Source of the DNA: Amnibacterium sp.
Lineage (GTDB): Bacteria; Actinomycetota; Actinomycetes; Actinomycetales; Microbacteriaceae
Direction of reading: 5' to 3'
Assembly (NCBI GenBank): GCA_025936735.1
Contig: JAICSU010000004.1
Span: forward strand, 1-40,874
DNA length: 40,874 nt
Below, in pieces: positions 1-8,678 of the stretch. Every line of letters begins with the position of its first letter. Positions within the stretch are counted from its first letter, which is position 1. Under the pieces are notes generated by a model. The model ran no database searches. It was given only the letters and a program-made list of their open reading frames with translations, and was not told the DNA's origin. A program made the translations under genes and the position numbers.

Positions 1-4
1 GCTG

Positions 5-730
5 GTGCACCCCGCGGTCGGCCTGCTGCTCGCGGCGGTCACGGCCGTCGCCGGCGCTCTGCTGCTCGCGCGGCAGGGCAGGACCCAGCCGCCGATCGGT
101 GACGGGTCACCCCATCCGGAGCACGCCAGGGGTCCGGTGCTGCGGATGCGCGGGATGCTGGTGCTCGTCGCCGTGTTCCTCGCCGCCGGCGGCGTGTTCG
201 GGTCGGCGGAGGTCGCCGTCGCGGCCGTGGCGAAGGCGGCGGGAGTGCCGGCGGCCGCGGGCGTGGTGCTCGCCCTGTGGGCGACGGGCAGCATGCTCGG
301 CGGCCTCGTCTACGGCTCGGTGCACTGGCGGGGACGGATGCACCGGCGGTTCGCGGCGGTCGCCGTGGTGCTCGCCGTGCTCACGGCCCCGATGGCGCTC
401 GTGCCCCCGATCCCGCTGCTCGCGGTCGTGTTCCTCGTCGCGGGCATCGCGATCGCCCCGGTGATCGCCACCGGCTCGACGCTCGTGGAGACGCTCGTCC
501 CGCGCGCGCGCCTCACGGAGGGGCTGGCCTGGACCAACACCGCGCTCAGCCTCACCTACGCGCTGTCGGCCGGGATCGCCGGCGCGGTGATCGACCGCGC
601 CGGACCGGGCGCCGGCTTCCTCGTGCCGACCCTCGCCGCGGGAGCCGTCGGCGTCATCGGGCTGCTCGGGCTGCCGCGCCTCGTCCCGCGCCGCGAGCTG
701 CCGGGCGAGGTGGGGTTGTCCGGGGCGTAG
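5..730 (+). CDS. MFS transporter, C-terminal part (truncated by window start)
   Basis: ORF open to the left edge; six hydrophobic helices with MFS-like repeats (LVLVAVFLAAGGVFGSAEVAVAAVAKAAG...LWATGSMLGGLVYG...). Confidence 0.8.
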   Translation: MHPAVGLLLAAVTAVAGALLLARQGRTQPPIGDGSPHPEHARGPVLRMRGMLVLVAVFLAAGGVFGSAEVAVAAVAKAAGVPAAAGVVLALWATGSMLGGLVYGSVHWRGRMHRRFAAVAVVLAVLTAPMALVPPIPLLAVVFLVAGIAIAPVIATGSTLVETLVPRARLTEGLAWTNTALSLTYALSAGIAGAVIDRAGPGAGFLVPTLAAGAVGVIGLLGLPRLVPRRELPGEVGLSGA

Positions 731-735
731 AGCCG

Positions 736-810
736 TCCCGCGTGCATGCGGATGTGCCGAAGCGGGCCCCGAACCGGCCTTTTTCCGCATGCACACGGGA
801 CATCCGCATG
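736..810. terminator. Nested inverted repeat between convergent genes, possible bidirectional terminator
   Basis: Arms tcccgcgtgcatgcgga (736-752) and tccgcatgcacacggga (784-800) pair at 16/17 positions; inner stem gccg/cggc plus cggg/cccg at 756-778; a further arm acatccgcatg (800-810) is also complementary to 745-755. Confidence 0.5.
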
Positions 811-827
811 CGGGCGGCACGCGGCTG

Positions 828-1610
828 CTAGGCGGCCTCCGGGTCGGGCGCGGGCGCGAGCAGCGCGCGGGAGAGCACGGTGGCGCCGGCCACCGCGGCC
901 GGCATGAGCACCACCGGCGCGAACGGCACGAGGAACAGGGCGGAGACCGCCGCACCGAAGCCGAGAGCGCGCATCCGGTGCCGGCGCACCGCCCGGCGGC
1001 GGTCGCGGAGGCGCAGCCCGCGGGCCGCGAAGGGTGTGCCGGTCAGCTCGAGCACGAGCAGCCGCCCGCCGAGCACCAGGCCCACGAGCAGGGCGAGCAC
1101 GGCGCCGGCCACCGGGACGAACCCCGCCGCGAACGCGAGCAGGGCGACGACCACCCCGGAGGCGGCGAGCCGGAGGCCCTCCCCCGCGGCCCGCAGCATG
1201 CCGGCGACGACGGGCTCCTCGATCTCGGGGGGCGGGTCGCCCAGGCGCACCTCGACCGCCCTGCTGATCCGCTCGTAGAAGGGGTCGCCGACCGTCAGCA
1301 CCACCGCGGTGAACACGAGCACGAGCACGACGCCCGCGAGCAGCAGCACCGCGACCCCGGCGAGCAGGCGCACGGCATCCCGGAGGGACCGGTCCCACCC
1401 GTCGGCGAAGGGCGTGATCGCGGCCGTGATCCCGGGCAGCGCGGCCAGCAGCACGACGAGCAGCACCGCGAAGCCGGCACCCACGATCGCGGCGGGCACC
1501 GCCCCGAGCAGCATGAGCCGCGGTGAGGTGCCCCAGACGGCGAAGCCGCGTCCGAGGTCCGCCACGCCCGCGCCGAGCTCGCGGAGGGGGTTGCGGCGGG
1601 GGGCGGGCAT
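828..1610 (-). CDS. EI24 domain-containing (CysZ-like) membrane protein
   Basis: 260 aa; multiple TM helices and the EI24-like segment TVGDPFYERISRAVEVRLGDPP. Confidence 0.8.
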   Translation of the reverse strand: MPAPRRNPLRELGAGVADLGRGFAVWGTSPRLMLLGAVPAAIVGAGFAVLLVVLLAALPGITAAITPFADGWDRSLRDAVRLLAGVAVLLLAGVVLVLVFTAVVLTVGDPFYERISRAVEVRLGDPPPEIEEPVVAGMLRAAGEGLRLAASGVVVALLAFAAGFVPVAGAVLALLVGLVLGGRLLVLELTGTPFAARGLRLRDRRRAVRRHRMRALGFGAAVSALFLVPFAPVVLMPAAVAGATVLSRALLAPAPDPEAA

Positions 1611-1697
1611 GCTTCAGCGTCCCATCCCCGTACGGCGGGTTCCCCCGGCCGTACAGTGGACGGCGGGTCGAGGACGACCCGGGAAGGCGGCGCAGGC

Positions 1698-2870
1698 ATG
1701 GCTGCGGTGATCGTGGGGTTCGCCAGGACCCCGTTCGCGAAGTACATGGGGGCGTTCGCCACGATCCCGGCGACGACGCTCGGGGCGCACGCGATCCGCG
1801 CGGCGCTCGAGCGCGCCGGCGTCGGCGGCGACCAGGTCGACCGGGTGCTGATGGGCCAGGTGCTGCAGGGCGGCGCCGGACAGGGCCCCGCCCGGCAGGC
1901 GGCGGTCGGCGGCGGCGTGCCGCTCACGGTCCCGGCGGCGACGATCAACGCCGTCTGCCTCTCCGGCACGGAGGCGGTCGTCCAGGGCGCGATGCTCATC
2001 GAGACCGGGCGGGCACGGGTCGTGGTCGCGGGCGGCATGGAGTCGATGACCCTCGCGCCGCACGCCTGGCCGGGCAGCCGCCTCGGGCACCGGTACGGCG
2101 CGGTCGAGTTCATCGACACGATGGACCACGACGGCCTCTGGGACGCCTTCGAGCACGTCGCGATGGGCGCCTCCACCGAGCAGCACAACGCCGACCACGG
2201 GGTCACCCGCGAGGACCAGGACGCCTGGGCGGCGGAGTCCCACCGCCGGCTCGAGGCGGGCGCCGAGTTCCTCGAGGCCGAGATCGCGCCGTACACGATC
2301 CACGGCCGCAAGGGCGACACGGTCCTGTCCGCGGACGACGGCCTCCGCAAGGGCACCACCGTCGACTCCCTCTCCAGCCTCGCCCCCGCGTTCGGCACGG
2401 GCGGCGGCATCACGGCCGGCAACGCCTCGCAGATCACGGACGGCGCAGCCGCGGTCGTGCTCGCCGACGAGGACACCGCCCGGGAGCTCGGCCTCACCGC
2501 GATCGCGCGGGTCGTCGGATCCGCGATGGTCGCGGGACCCGACGTCTCCCTGCACTCGCAGCCGTCGAACGCCATCCGCCGGGCGCTCGCCGACGCCGGG
2601 CGATCGGCGGAGGACCTCGCGGCCGTGGAGATCAACGAGGCCTTCGCGGCCGTCGCCGTCGTCTCCACGCGGCAGCTGGGCGTCGACCCCGCGATCGTGA
2701 ACGCGTACGGCGGCGCGATCGCGCTCGGGCACCCCATCGGCGCGTCCGGGGCCCGGATCGTCGGCCACCTCGCTCGGCGGCTCGCGGCCGCCGGAAGCGG
2801 TTCGTTCGGCGCGGCGGGGATTTGCGGCGGCGGCGGGCAGGGCTCCGCGGTGCTGCTCGAGGCGATCTGA
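1698..2870 (+). CDS. Acetyl-CoA C-acyltransferase (thiolase)
   Basis: Active-site Cys in NAVCLSGTEAV, GHPIGASGARI and GICGGGGQGSAVLLE motifs; internal ATG at 1698 (MAAVIVGFARTPFAKYMG) fits the family N-terminus better than the ORF-track start. Confidence 0.95.
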   Translation: MAAVIVGFARTPFAKYMGAFATIPATTLGAHAIRAALERAGVGGDQVDRVLMGQVLQGGAGQGPARQAAVGGGVPLTVPAATINAVCLSGTEAVVQGAMLIETGRARVVVAGGMESMTLAPHAWPGSRLGHRYGAVEFIDTMDHDGLWDAFEHVAMGASTEQHNADHGVTREDQDAWAAESHRRLEAGAEFLEAEIAPYTIHGRKGDTVLSADDGLRKGTTVDSLSSLAPAFGTGGGITAGNASQITDGAAAVVLADEDTARELGLTAIARVVGSAMVAGPDVSLHSQPSNAIRRALADAGRSAEDLAAVEINEAFAAVAVVSTRQLGVDPAIVNAYGGAIALGHPIGASGARIVGHLARRLAAAGSGSFGAAGICGGGGQGSAVLLEAI

Positions 2871-2880
2871 CGGAGGCGGG

Positions 2881-3630
2881 ATGCACACGGACCTGACCGG
2901 CCGGCGGGCGATCGTCACGGGCGGCGCCAGCGGCATCGGCGCGGCGACCGCCCACGCCCTCGCGGCGGTCGGCGCCCACGTCGTGGTTGCGGACCTGGAC
3001 GGCGACGGCGCCGCCCGGGTCGCGGCGGACATCGGGGGCGAGGCGTGGCAGGTGGACCTGTCGAAGCCCGCCGACCTCGACGACCTGACGCTCGACGCGG
3101 ACGTGCTCGTGAACAACGCCGGGGTGCAGACGGTCAGCCCCATCGAGGAGTTCGATCCCGCCCGCTGGCGCTTCATCGTCGACCTCATGCTCGTCGCGCC
3201 GTTCGCGCTCGTCCGGGCCGCGCTGCCCACGATGTACGAGCGCGGCTGGGGCCGGATCGTGAACATCAGCTCGGTGCACGGGCTCCGCGCGAGCGCCTAC
3301 AAGTCGGCGTACGTCGCCGCGAAGCACGGTCTGGAAGGCCTCTCGAAGACGATCGCGCAGGAGGGCGGCGGCCGGGGCGTGACGAGCAACTGCGTCGATC
3401 CCTCGTACGTGCGCACGCCGCTCGTCGAGAAGCAGATCGCCGATCAGGCGCGCGTGCACGGCATCGGCGAGGACGAGGTGGTCGAGAAGATCATGCTCAC
3501 CGAGAGCGCGGTGAAGCGGCTGGTGGAGCCGGACGAGGTCGCCGACCTCGTGGTCTGGCTCGTCGGGGACACCGCGGGGATGGTGAACGGCGCCTCGTAC
3601 ACGATGGACGGCGGGTGGACCGCCCGATGA
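2881..3630 (+). CDS. 3-hydroxybutyrate dehydrogenase-like SDR oxidoreductase
   Basis: TGGASGIG cofactor motif, NNAG, YVAAKHGLEGLSKT (YxxxK), and the HBDH-like C-terminus DPSYVRTPLVEKQIADQA; RBS ggagg before ATG. Confidence 0.9.
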   Translation: MHTDLTGRRAIVTGGASGIGAATAHALAAVGAHVVVADLDGDGAARVAADIGGEAWQVDLSKPADLDDLTLDADVLVNNAGVQTVSPIEEFDPARWRFIVDLMLVAPFALVRAALPTMYERGWGRIVNISSVHGLRASAYKSAYVAAKHGLEGLSKTIAQEGGGRGVTSNCVDPSYVRTPLVEKQIADQARVHGIGEDEVVEKIMLTESAVKRLVEPDEVADLVVWLVGDTAGMVNGASYTMDGGWTAR

Positions 3631-4511
3631 GGGAGCCCACCGACGGCGTCGTCGAGGTGGACGGCGGGGACCTCGCGGTCGCCGTGTGGCCCGCGACGGA
3701 CGCCCCGGTCGTGCTCGCCGTGCACGGGATCACCGCCTCGAGCCGGTCGTTCCTCGCGCTCGCCGGTGCGCTGCCGGAGCTCCGGATCGTCGCGCCCGAC
3801 CTGCGCGGCCGGTCGCGCAGCAACGGGCTCCCCCACGGCATCGGCCTCGAGCAGCACGCCGAGGACCTCCGCGTGCTGCTGGAACGGATCGGCGCGGACC
3901 GGGTAACGGTGGTGGGGCACTCGATGGGCGCGTTCGTCGCGACCCTCCTCGCGGCCGCCGAGCCGGAACGCGTCGCCTCGCTGGTCCTCGTGGACGGGGG
4001 CTTCCCGCTGGCGGTACCACCCGGCGTCGACGTGCGGGATCCGCGCCCCCTGCTCGGCCCGGTCTTCGAGCGGCTCACCCGTGTGTTCCCGTCCCGCGAC
4101 GCCTACCTCGACTACTGGCGGCAGGCGCCCGCCTTCGCCCGGCCCGGCGGGTGGACGGACGAGGTCGAGGCGTACATCCAGTACGACCTGCAGCCGGTGG
4201 ACGGCGGTTTCCGGCCGTCCGCGGACCCGGACGCCGTCGCCACCGACCAGGCCCAGCAGTACGGCTCCCCCGCGCACCTCGCCGCGCTGCGCTCGCTCCA
4301 GCAGCCGGTCACGTTCCTCCGCGCCCCGCGCGGCCTCCGGGACGAGCCGCCGGGGCTCTACGCCCCGGACCGGGTCGCGGCCTTCCGCACCCTCGTGCCG
4401 CAGCTCGAGGTGGTCGAGGTGCCCGACGTGAACCACTACACGATCCTCATGACGAGCCCCGGCGTCGACCAGGTCGCCGATGCCGTCCGCGCCGCGACCA
4501 AGGAGTCCTGA
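3627..4511 (+). CDS. Alpha/beta hydrolase
   Basis: ATGA overlap with the preceding SDR; HGITAS oxyanion motif, nucleophile elbow GHSMGA, late His (VNHYTIL). Confidence 0.92.
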   Translation: MREPTDGVVEVDGGDLAVAVWPATDAPVVLAVHGITASSRSFLALAGALPELRIVAPDLRGRSRSNGLPHGIGLEQHAEDLRVLLERIGADRVTVVGHSMGAFVATLLAAAEPERVASLVLVDGGFPLAVPPGVDVRDPRPLLGPVFERLTRVFPSRDAYLDYWRQAPAFARPGGWTDEVEAYIQYDLQPVDGGFRPSADPDAVATDQAQQYGSPAHLAALRSLQQPVTFLRAPRGLRDEPPGLYAPDRVAAFRTLVPQLEVVEVPDVNHYTILMTSPGVDQVADAVRAATKES

Positions 4512-5560
4512 TGCCCACCGTCCTCGCCGGCCTCACCGCATCCGACGTGCGGACGCCGCGGCTCACCGCGCACGTCGTCGAACGCGCGGGCGTCGGGAAC
4601 GGCTCGCCGGTCGTGCTCGTGCACGGCAACGTGTCGTCCTCCCTGTTCTTCCAGCCGCTGATGCTCGGGCTTCCGGAGGGGGTCCGCGCCCTCGCCGTCG
4701 ACCTCCGCGGCTTCGGCGACAGCGAGCGGCTGCCCGTCGACGCCACCCGGGGCCTGCGCGACTACAGCGACGACGTCGCCGCCGTGCTCGACACGCTCGG
4801 CACGGGTCCCGTGCACCTCGTGGGGTGGTCGATGGGGGGCGGCGTCGTGCTGCAGCTGCTGCTCGACCGTCCCGACCTCGTGGCCTCCGTGACCCTCGAG
4901 TCGCCGGTCTCGCCGTACGGCTTCGGTGGCACGACGGCGGACGGCACGATCCTGAACGGCGGCGCCGGCACCGGAGGGGGTGGGGCGAACCCGGAGTTCG
5001 TCGCCGCCCTGCAGGCCGGCGACCGCACCGATGCGAGCCCGACCTCGCCGCGCACCGTCTACCGGACCACGTACGTCAAGCACCCGGAGCGCGTGCCGAA
5101 CGAGGACCTCTGGGTGGAGTCGATGCTCACCACCGCGATCGGCGAGGACCACTACCCGGGCGACGCGACGGTCGTCGAGGCCTGGCCGGGGTTCGGCCCG
5201 GGCTCGCGCGGCGTGCTGAACACGATGACGCCCGACCACCTCGACCTCACCGGGATCGTCGACGCGCCGGCGAAGCCGCCGATCCTCTGGGTGCACGGCG
5301 CCGACGACGCGATCGTGTCGGACGCGTCGTTCTTCGACCTGAACCTGCTCGGTTCGATCGGGGCGATCCCCGGCTGGCCCGGCGCGGACGTCGCCCCGCC
5401 GCAACCGATGGTGAGCCAGACCCGCGCGGTGCTGGAGCGCTACCGGGCCGCAGGGGGCGCCGTCACCGAGGTGGTCGTGCCGGACTGCGGGCACTCGCCC
5501 CATCTCGAGGCGCCGGCGACGTTCACGTCCGCCCTCGTCGCGCACATCGGCGCCGCCTGA
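4511..5560 (+). CDS. Alpha/beta hydrolase
   Basis: Start overlaps the previous stop by 1 nt (tgATG); HGNVSSS, nucleophile elbow GWSMGG, HGADDAIV acid, CGHSPH late His. Confidence 0.92.
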   Translation: MPTVLAGLTASDVRTPRLTAHVVERAGVGNGSPVVLVHGNVSSSLFFQPLMLGLPEGVRALAVDLRGFGDSERLPVDATRGLRDYSDDVAAVLDTLGTGPVHLVGWSMGGGVVLQLLLDRPDLVASVTLESPVSPYGFGGTTADGTILNGGAGTGGGGANPEFVAALQAGDRTDASPTSPRTVYRTTYVKHPERVPNEDLWVESMLTTAIGEDHYPGDATVVEAWPGFGPGSRGVLNTMTPDHLDLTGIVDAPAKPPILWVHGADDAIVSDASFFDLNLLGSIGAIPGWPGADVAPPQPMVSQTRAVLERYRAAGGAVTEVVVPDCGHSPHLEAPATFTSALVAHIGAA

Positions 5561-5563
5561 TCC

Positions 5564-6535
5564 TCAGGCGTCGGCGAAGGCGGGGACGCGGATCCGGCCG
5601 CTCGCCGCGAGGTGCTCGACGCCCTCCCGCACCGCCTCCAGCGCGGTGAAGGCCGGCGCGTAGCCGAGGCGGCTGCGCGCCTCCTCGATGCTCATCACGT
5701 GGCTGCGGGCGACGTGCTCGTACGAGGTGTCGGCGTGCTCGGCCGTCGTCGTCGCCCGCCACTCGTCGAACGGCAGGAAGGCGAGGTCGGCCTCCACGCC
5801 GAACCACCCGGCGACCGCCTCCGCGAAGCCCGCGAGGGCGAGGGCCCGCTCCGCGACGACGTGGAAGGAGCGGCCGACCGCGGCGTCGGGGCGGTCCAGG
5901 GCGAGCTGGAACGCCTGCGCCACGTCGTCCGCGTGCACGTGGTGCACCGTCTCGAGGCCGAGGTTCGGCAGCACGACCCGGCCGCCGGTGGCGAGGCGCT
6001 CCCAGACCGTGAGGTCAAGGTTGCCGACCGGGTTGATGACGGGCCAGCCGGGGCCGCTGATGTGCCCGGGGTGCAGCACCGCGCCCCGCACGTCGCCCGC
6101 GGCGGCCGCGTCGAGCACGAGCGCCTCGATCGCCGCCTTCTGCACGCCGTACTCGCCCCAGGGCCGGCGGGGATCGGATTCGCGGGCCGGTACCGCGGTG
6201 AGCCGGCCGTGCACCCAGATGGTGCCGCACATCAGCAGCAGGGTCTCCGTGCCGCGGAGCGCGTCGAGCAGCTGCGCGGCGGAGGCCGCGGTGAAGCACG
6301 CCATGTCGATCACCGCGTCGGGGGCGAGCGCGGCGACCCGGTCGCCGAACGTGTGCGCTGCGTCCTCCGCGTCCCGGTCGGCCGTCACCCGCTGGACGGA
6401 CGCCCAGGCGGGGTCCTCCCGGTACAGCCGCTGCCGGCCGCGGCTGATCGCGACCACGTCGTGGCCGGCCTCCACGAGCCGGGGCACCAGGTAGCCCCCG
6501 ACGTGGCCGGTGGCACCGATGACGAGCACACGCAT
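5564..6535 (-). CDS. NAD-dependent epimerase/dehydratase family protein
   Basis: MRVLVIGATGHVGGYLVPRLVEAGHDVVAISRG Rossmann start; YGVQKAAIE (YxxxK-like). Confidence 0.9.
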   Translation of the reverse strand: MRVLVIGATGHVGGYLVPRLVEAGHDVVAISRGRQRLYREDPAWASVQRVTADRDAEDAAHTFGDRVAALAPDAVIDMACFTAASAAQLLDALRGTETLLLMCGTIWVHGRLTAVPARESDPRRPWGEYGVQKAAIEALVLDAAAAGDVRGAVLHPGHISGPGWPVINPVGNLDLTVWERLATGGRVVLPNLGLETVHHVHADDVAQAFQLALDRPDAAVGRSFHVVAERALALAGFAEAVAGWFGVEADLAFLPFDEWRATTTAEHADTSYEHVARSHVMSIEEARSRLGYAPAFTALEAVREGVEHLAASGRIRVPAFADA

Positions 6536-6539
6536 GCCC

Positions 6540-7943
6540 TCATCCTCTCCCCGGCGCCTGAACGGCGCGGCGCGGCCGGATCCGTTCGCCCAGCGCGCCG
6601 GGAGCGATCAGGGACTCGACCGCCGCGACGGCGAGGATCGCCGCGATCACGAGGAACGCGACCCGGTACGGCAGGAGGCCGCCGTGCCCGGCGAGCGCCG
6701 TGCCGCCGCGCAGCGCGACCGCGCCGACCGCGACGCCGAGGCCGGCGGCGACCTGCTGCAGCGTGGAGGCGAGCGTGTTCGCATCCGTCATGCCGTCCGA
6801 GGGCACGTCGGCGAAGGCGACCGTGTTGTACGCCGTGAAGCCGACCGACCGGGCCGCGCCGCCGAAGAGCAGCACGAGACCGATCAGCGTCAGCGGTGTC
6901 GACGGGGTGAGGAACGCGTTCAGCACCGCGGCCACCACCGAGCAGACGGTCGCGAGCACGAGCACGGGCCGGAAGCCGAACCGGCTGAGCAGCGGCGTCG
7001 TGATCGGCTTGATGCCCAGGTTGCCGACGAACAGCACGAGCACGAGCGCGCCCGCCTCGACCGGCGACCAGCCGAAACCGACCTGGAAGAGCAGCGGCAG
7101 CAGGAACGGCACGGCGTTCACCGCGAGCCGGAAGGCGGATCCGCCGGCGTGCGCGATCCGGAACGAGCCGATCCGGAACGCCCGGAGCGCGAGCAGCGGG
7201 CGCGGGAACGCCGACAGGTGCCGGACGGCGAGGGCGCCGACGACGAGTCCGACGGCGGCGAGCGCGGCGGCGAGCGGCCACACGACCTCGGGCGCGGACA
7301 GCACCGAACCGAGCGCGGTCATCGCGGCGACGGGGACGCACACGAGCAGCAGCCCGACGACGTCGAGGCGCGGCACGGATGGGGCGGGGCCGCCCCGCAC
7401 GAGCCGGGAGGCGGCGATCAGCGCGACGAGCCCGAGCGGCAGGTTGACGAGGAAGATCCATCGCCAGCCGAGTGTCGAGGCGAGCAGGCCGCCGAGGAGC
7501 GGGGCGATCACGGGCGCGGCGAGCGCCGGCCAGGTGAGCAGCGCGACGACGTGCACGAGGTCCGACTTCTCGGTCTCGCGCAGCACGATGAGCCGGCCGA
7601 CGGGGACCATGAGCGCCCCGCCGACCCCCTGCAGGACGCGGGCGGCGATCAGCGCCGGCAGGCCGGGTGCCGCCGCGCAGAGCGCCGAGGCGAGGGTGAA
7701 GACGACGATCGCGCCGAGCAGCACCCTGCGGGGGCCGAACCGCTCCGTCAGCCAGCCGGACAGCGGGATCAGCACGGCCAGCGTGACGAGGTAGGCCGTG
7801 ATCGCGGTGCCGATGGCGGCGGCGCCGTCGCCGAAGGAGCGGGCGATGCTCGGGACGGCCGTGACGAGGATGGTGCCGTCGAGGTTCTCCATGAAGAAGG
7901 TGCCCGCGACGAGCAGCGCCGTCCCCCGCCCGTGTCGCTCCAC
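6540..7943 (-). CDS. MFS transporter, DHA2 (EmrB/QacA-like) drug efflux family
   Basis: 467 aa; FFMENLDGTILVTAVPSIARSFG and GWLTERFGPRRVLLGAIVVFTLASALCAAAP motif A region. Confidence 0.93.
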   Translation of the reverse strand: MERHGRGTALLVAGTFFMENLDGTILVTAVPSIARSFGDGAAAIGTAITAYLVTLAVLIPLSGWLTERFGPRRVLLGAIVVFTLASALCAAAPGLPALIAARVLQGVGGALMVPVGRLIVLRETEKSDLVHVVALLTWPALAAPVIAPLLGGLLASTLGWRWIFLVNLPLGLVALIAASRLVRGGPAPSVPRLDVVGLLLVCVPVAAMTALGSVLSAPEVVWPLAAALAAVGLVVGALAVRHLSAFPRPLLALRAFRIGSFRIAHAGGSAFRLAVNAVPFLLPLLFQVGFGWSPVEAGALVLVLFVGNLGIKPITTPLLSRFGFRPVLVLATVCSVVAAVLNAFLTPSTPLTLIGLVLLFGGAARSVGFTAYNTVAFADVPSDGMTDANTLASTLQQVAAGLGVAVGAVALRGGTALAGHGGLLPYRVAFLVIAAILAVAAVESLIAPGALGERIRPRRAVQAPGRG

Positions 7944-8138
7944 CGCTCCCCCTCACGACCGAACGCCGCCGGGTCAACGCTACGGCCCTCCGCGGACCCC
8001 TGCCCGGGGCATCCGCCGCCGACGCGGCGGGGGTGCCCGCGCGCGGTCGGCGCATCATCAGGCAGGCACGCCATCATGGTGCGTTCGAGGTCGTCGCAGG
8101 ACGTGCCCTGGCGGGCTGACTCGCGCGGAGGTGATGAG

Positions 8139-8648
8139 GTGCTGCTGCTGCCGGCGCTGCTGGTCGCCGTCGCCGTCCTCGTCGGGCTGGTGCTCCTTCT
8201 GCGCCCCGCGCTGATGAGCGCGCCGCCGCTCGAGGCCGACCCCGCCTCCCCCCGCATCAGCACCGAGGTGCGCAGCGGCGAGGAGCAGGTCATGATCCAC
8301 GTCGCCCGCTCCCTCAGCGTGGCGGTCGGTCCGGACCAGGTGGGCTACGGCGAGATCTACGTCGTCTCGTCCGCCGACGGCGTGATCAGGCTCGCGTCGA
8401 GGTCCGAGATCGGCCGCGGGTTCGACGGCGAAATCCGGTTGCAGCGCGGTCGCCGCGGAACGGTCGTGGAGTACTACGTGCTCCGGCTGCCCGGCGACGA
8501 GAGCCTGCACGGCCGGGTCCTCCGCCTCGACCGGCAGATCGCCGACGCGCTGCGCGGCCTCGACCCGCAGGCCGACGTGCGGATGGTCGCGGACCAGCCG
8601 CGGGAGCGCAGCGGCGGCCGGATGCCCCCGCAGCTCCCCGCGGGCTGA
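8139..8648 (+). CDS. Hypothetical membrane-anchored protein
   Basis: GTG start with good Shine-Dalgarno (ggagg-tgatgag-gtg); N-terminal TM (LLLPALLVAVAVLVGLVLLLRP) followed by a soluble beta-rich domain. An upstream ATG at 8076 is an alternative start. Confidence 0.7.
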   Translation: MLLLPALLVAVAVLVGLVLLLRPALMSAPPLEADPASPRISTEVRSGEEQVMIHVARSLSVAVGPDQVGYGEIYVVSSADGVIRLASRSEIGRGFDGEIRLQRGRRGTVVEYYVLRLPGDESLHGRVLRLDRQIADALRGLDPQADVRMVADQPRERSGGRMPPQLPAG

Positions 8649-8678
8649 GCCGGGCGCCGGTCCTCAGCGGCCCGGCTC
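8647..8678. terminator. Inverted repeat at convergent gene ends, possible bidirectional terminator
   Basis: Perfect 9-bp arms gagccgggc (8647-8655) and gcccggctc (8670-8678); no clear T-tract. Confidence 0.4.

Noticed and set aside
6510-8138. N-terminal extension of the plus-strand ORF ending at 8648
   Set aside because: Antisense to the MFS gene and low complexity; the real start is the GTG at 8139 with a good Shine-Dalgarno sequence.
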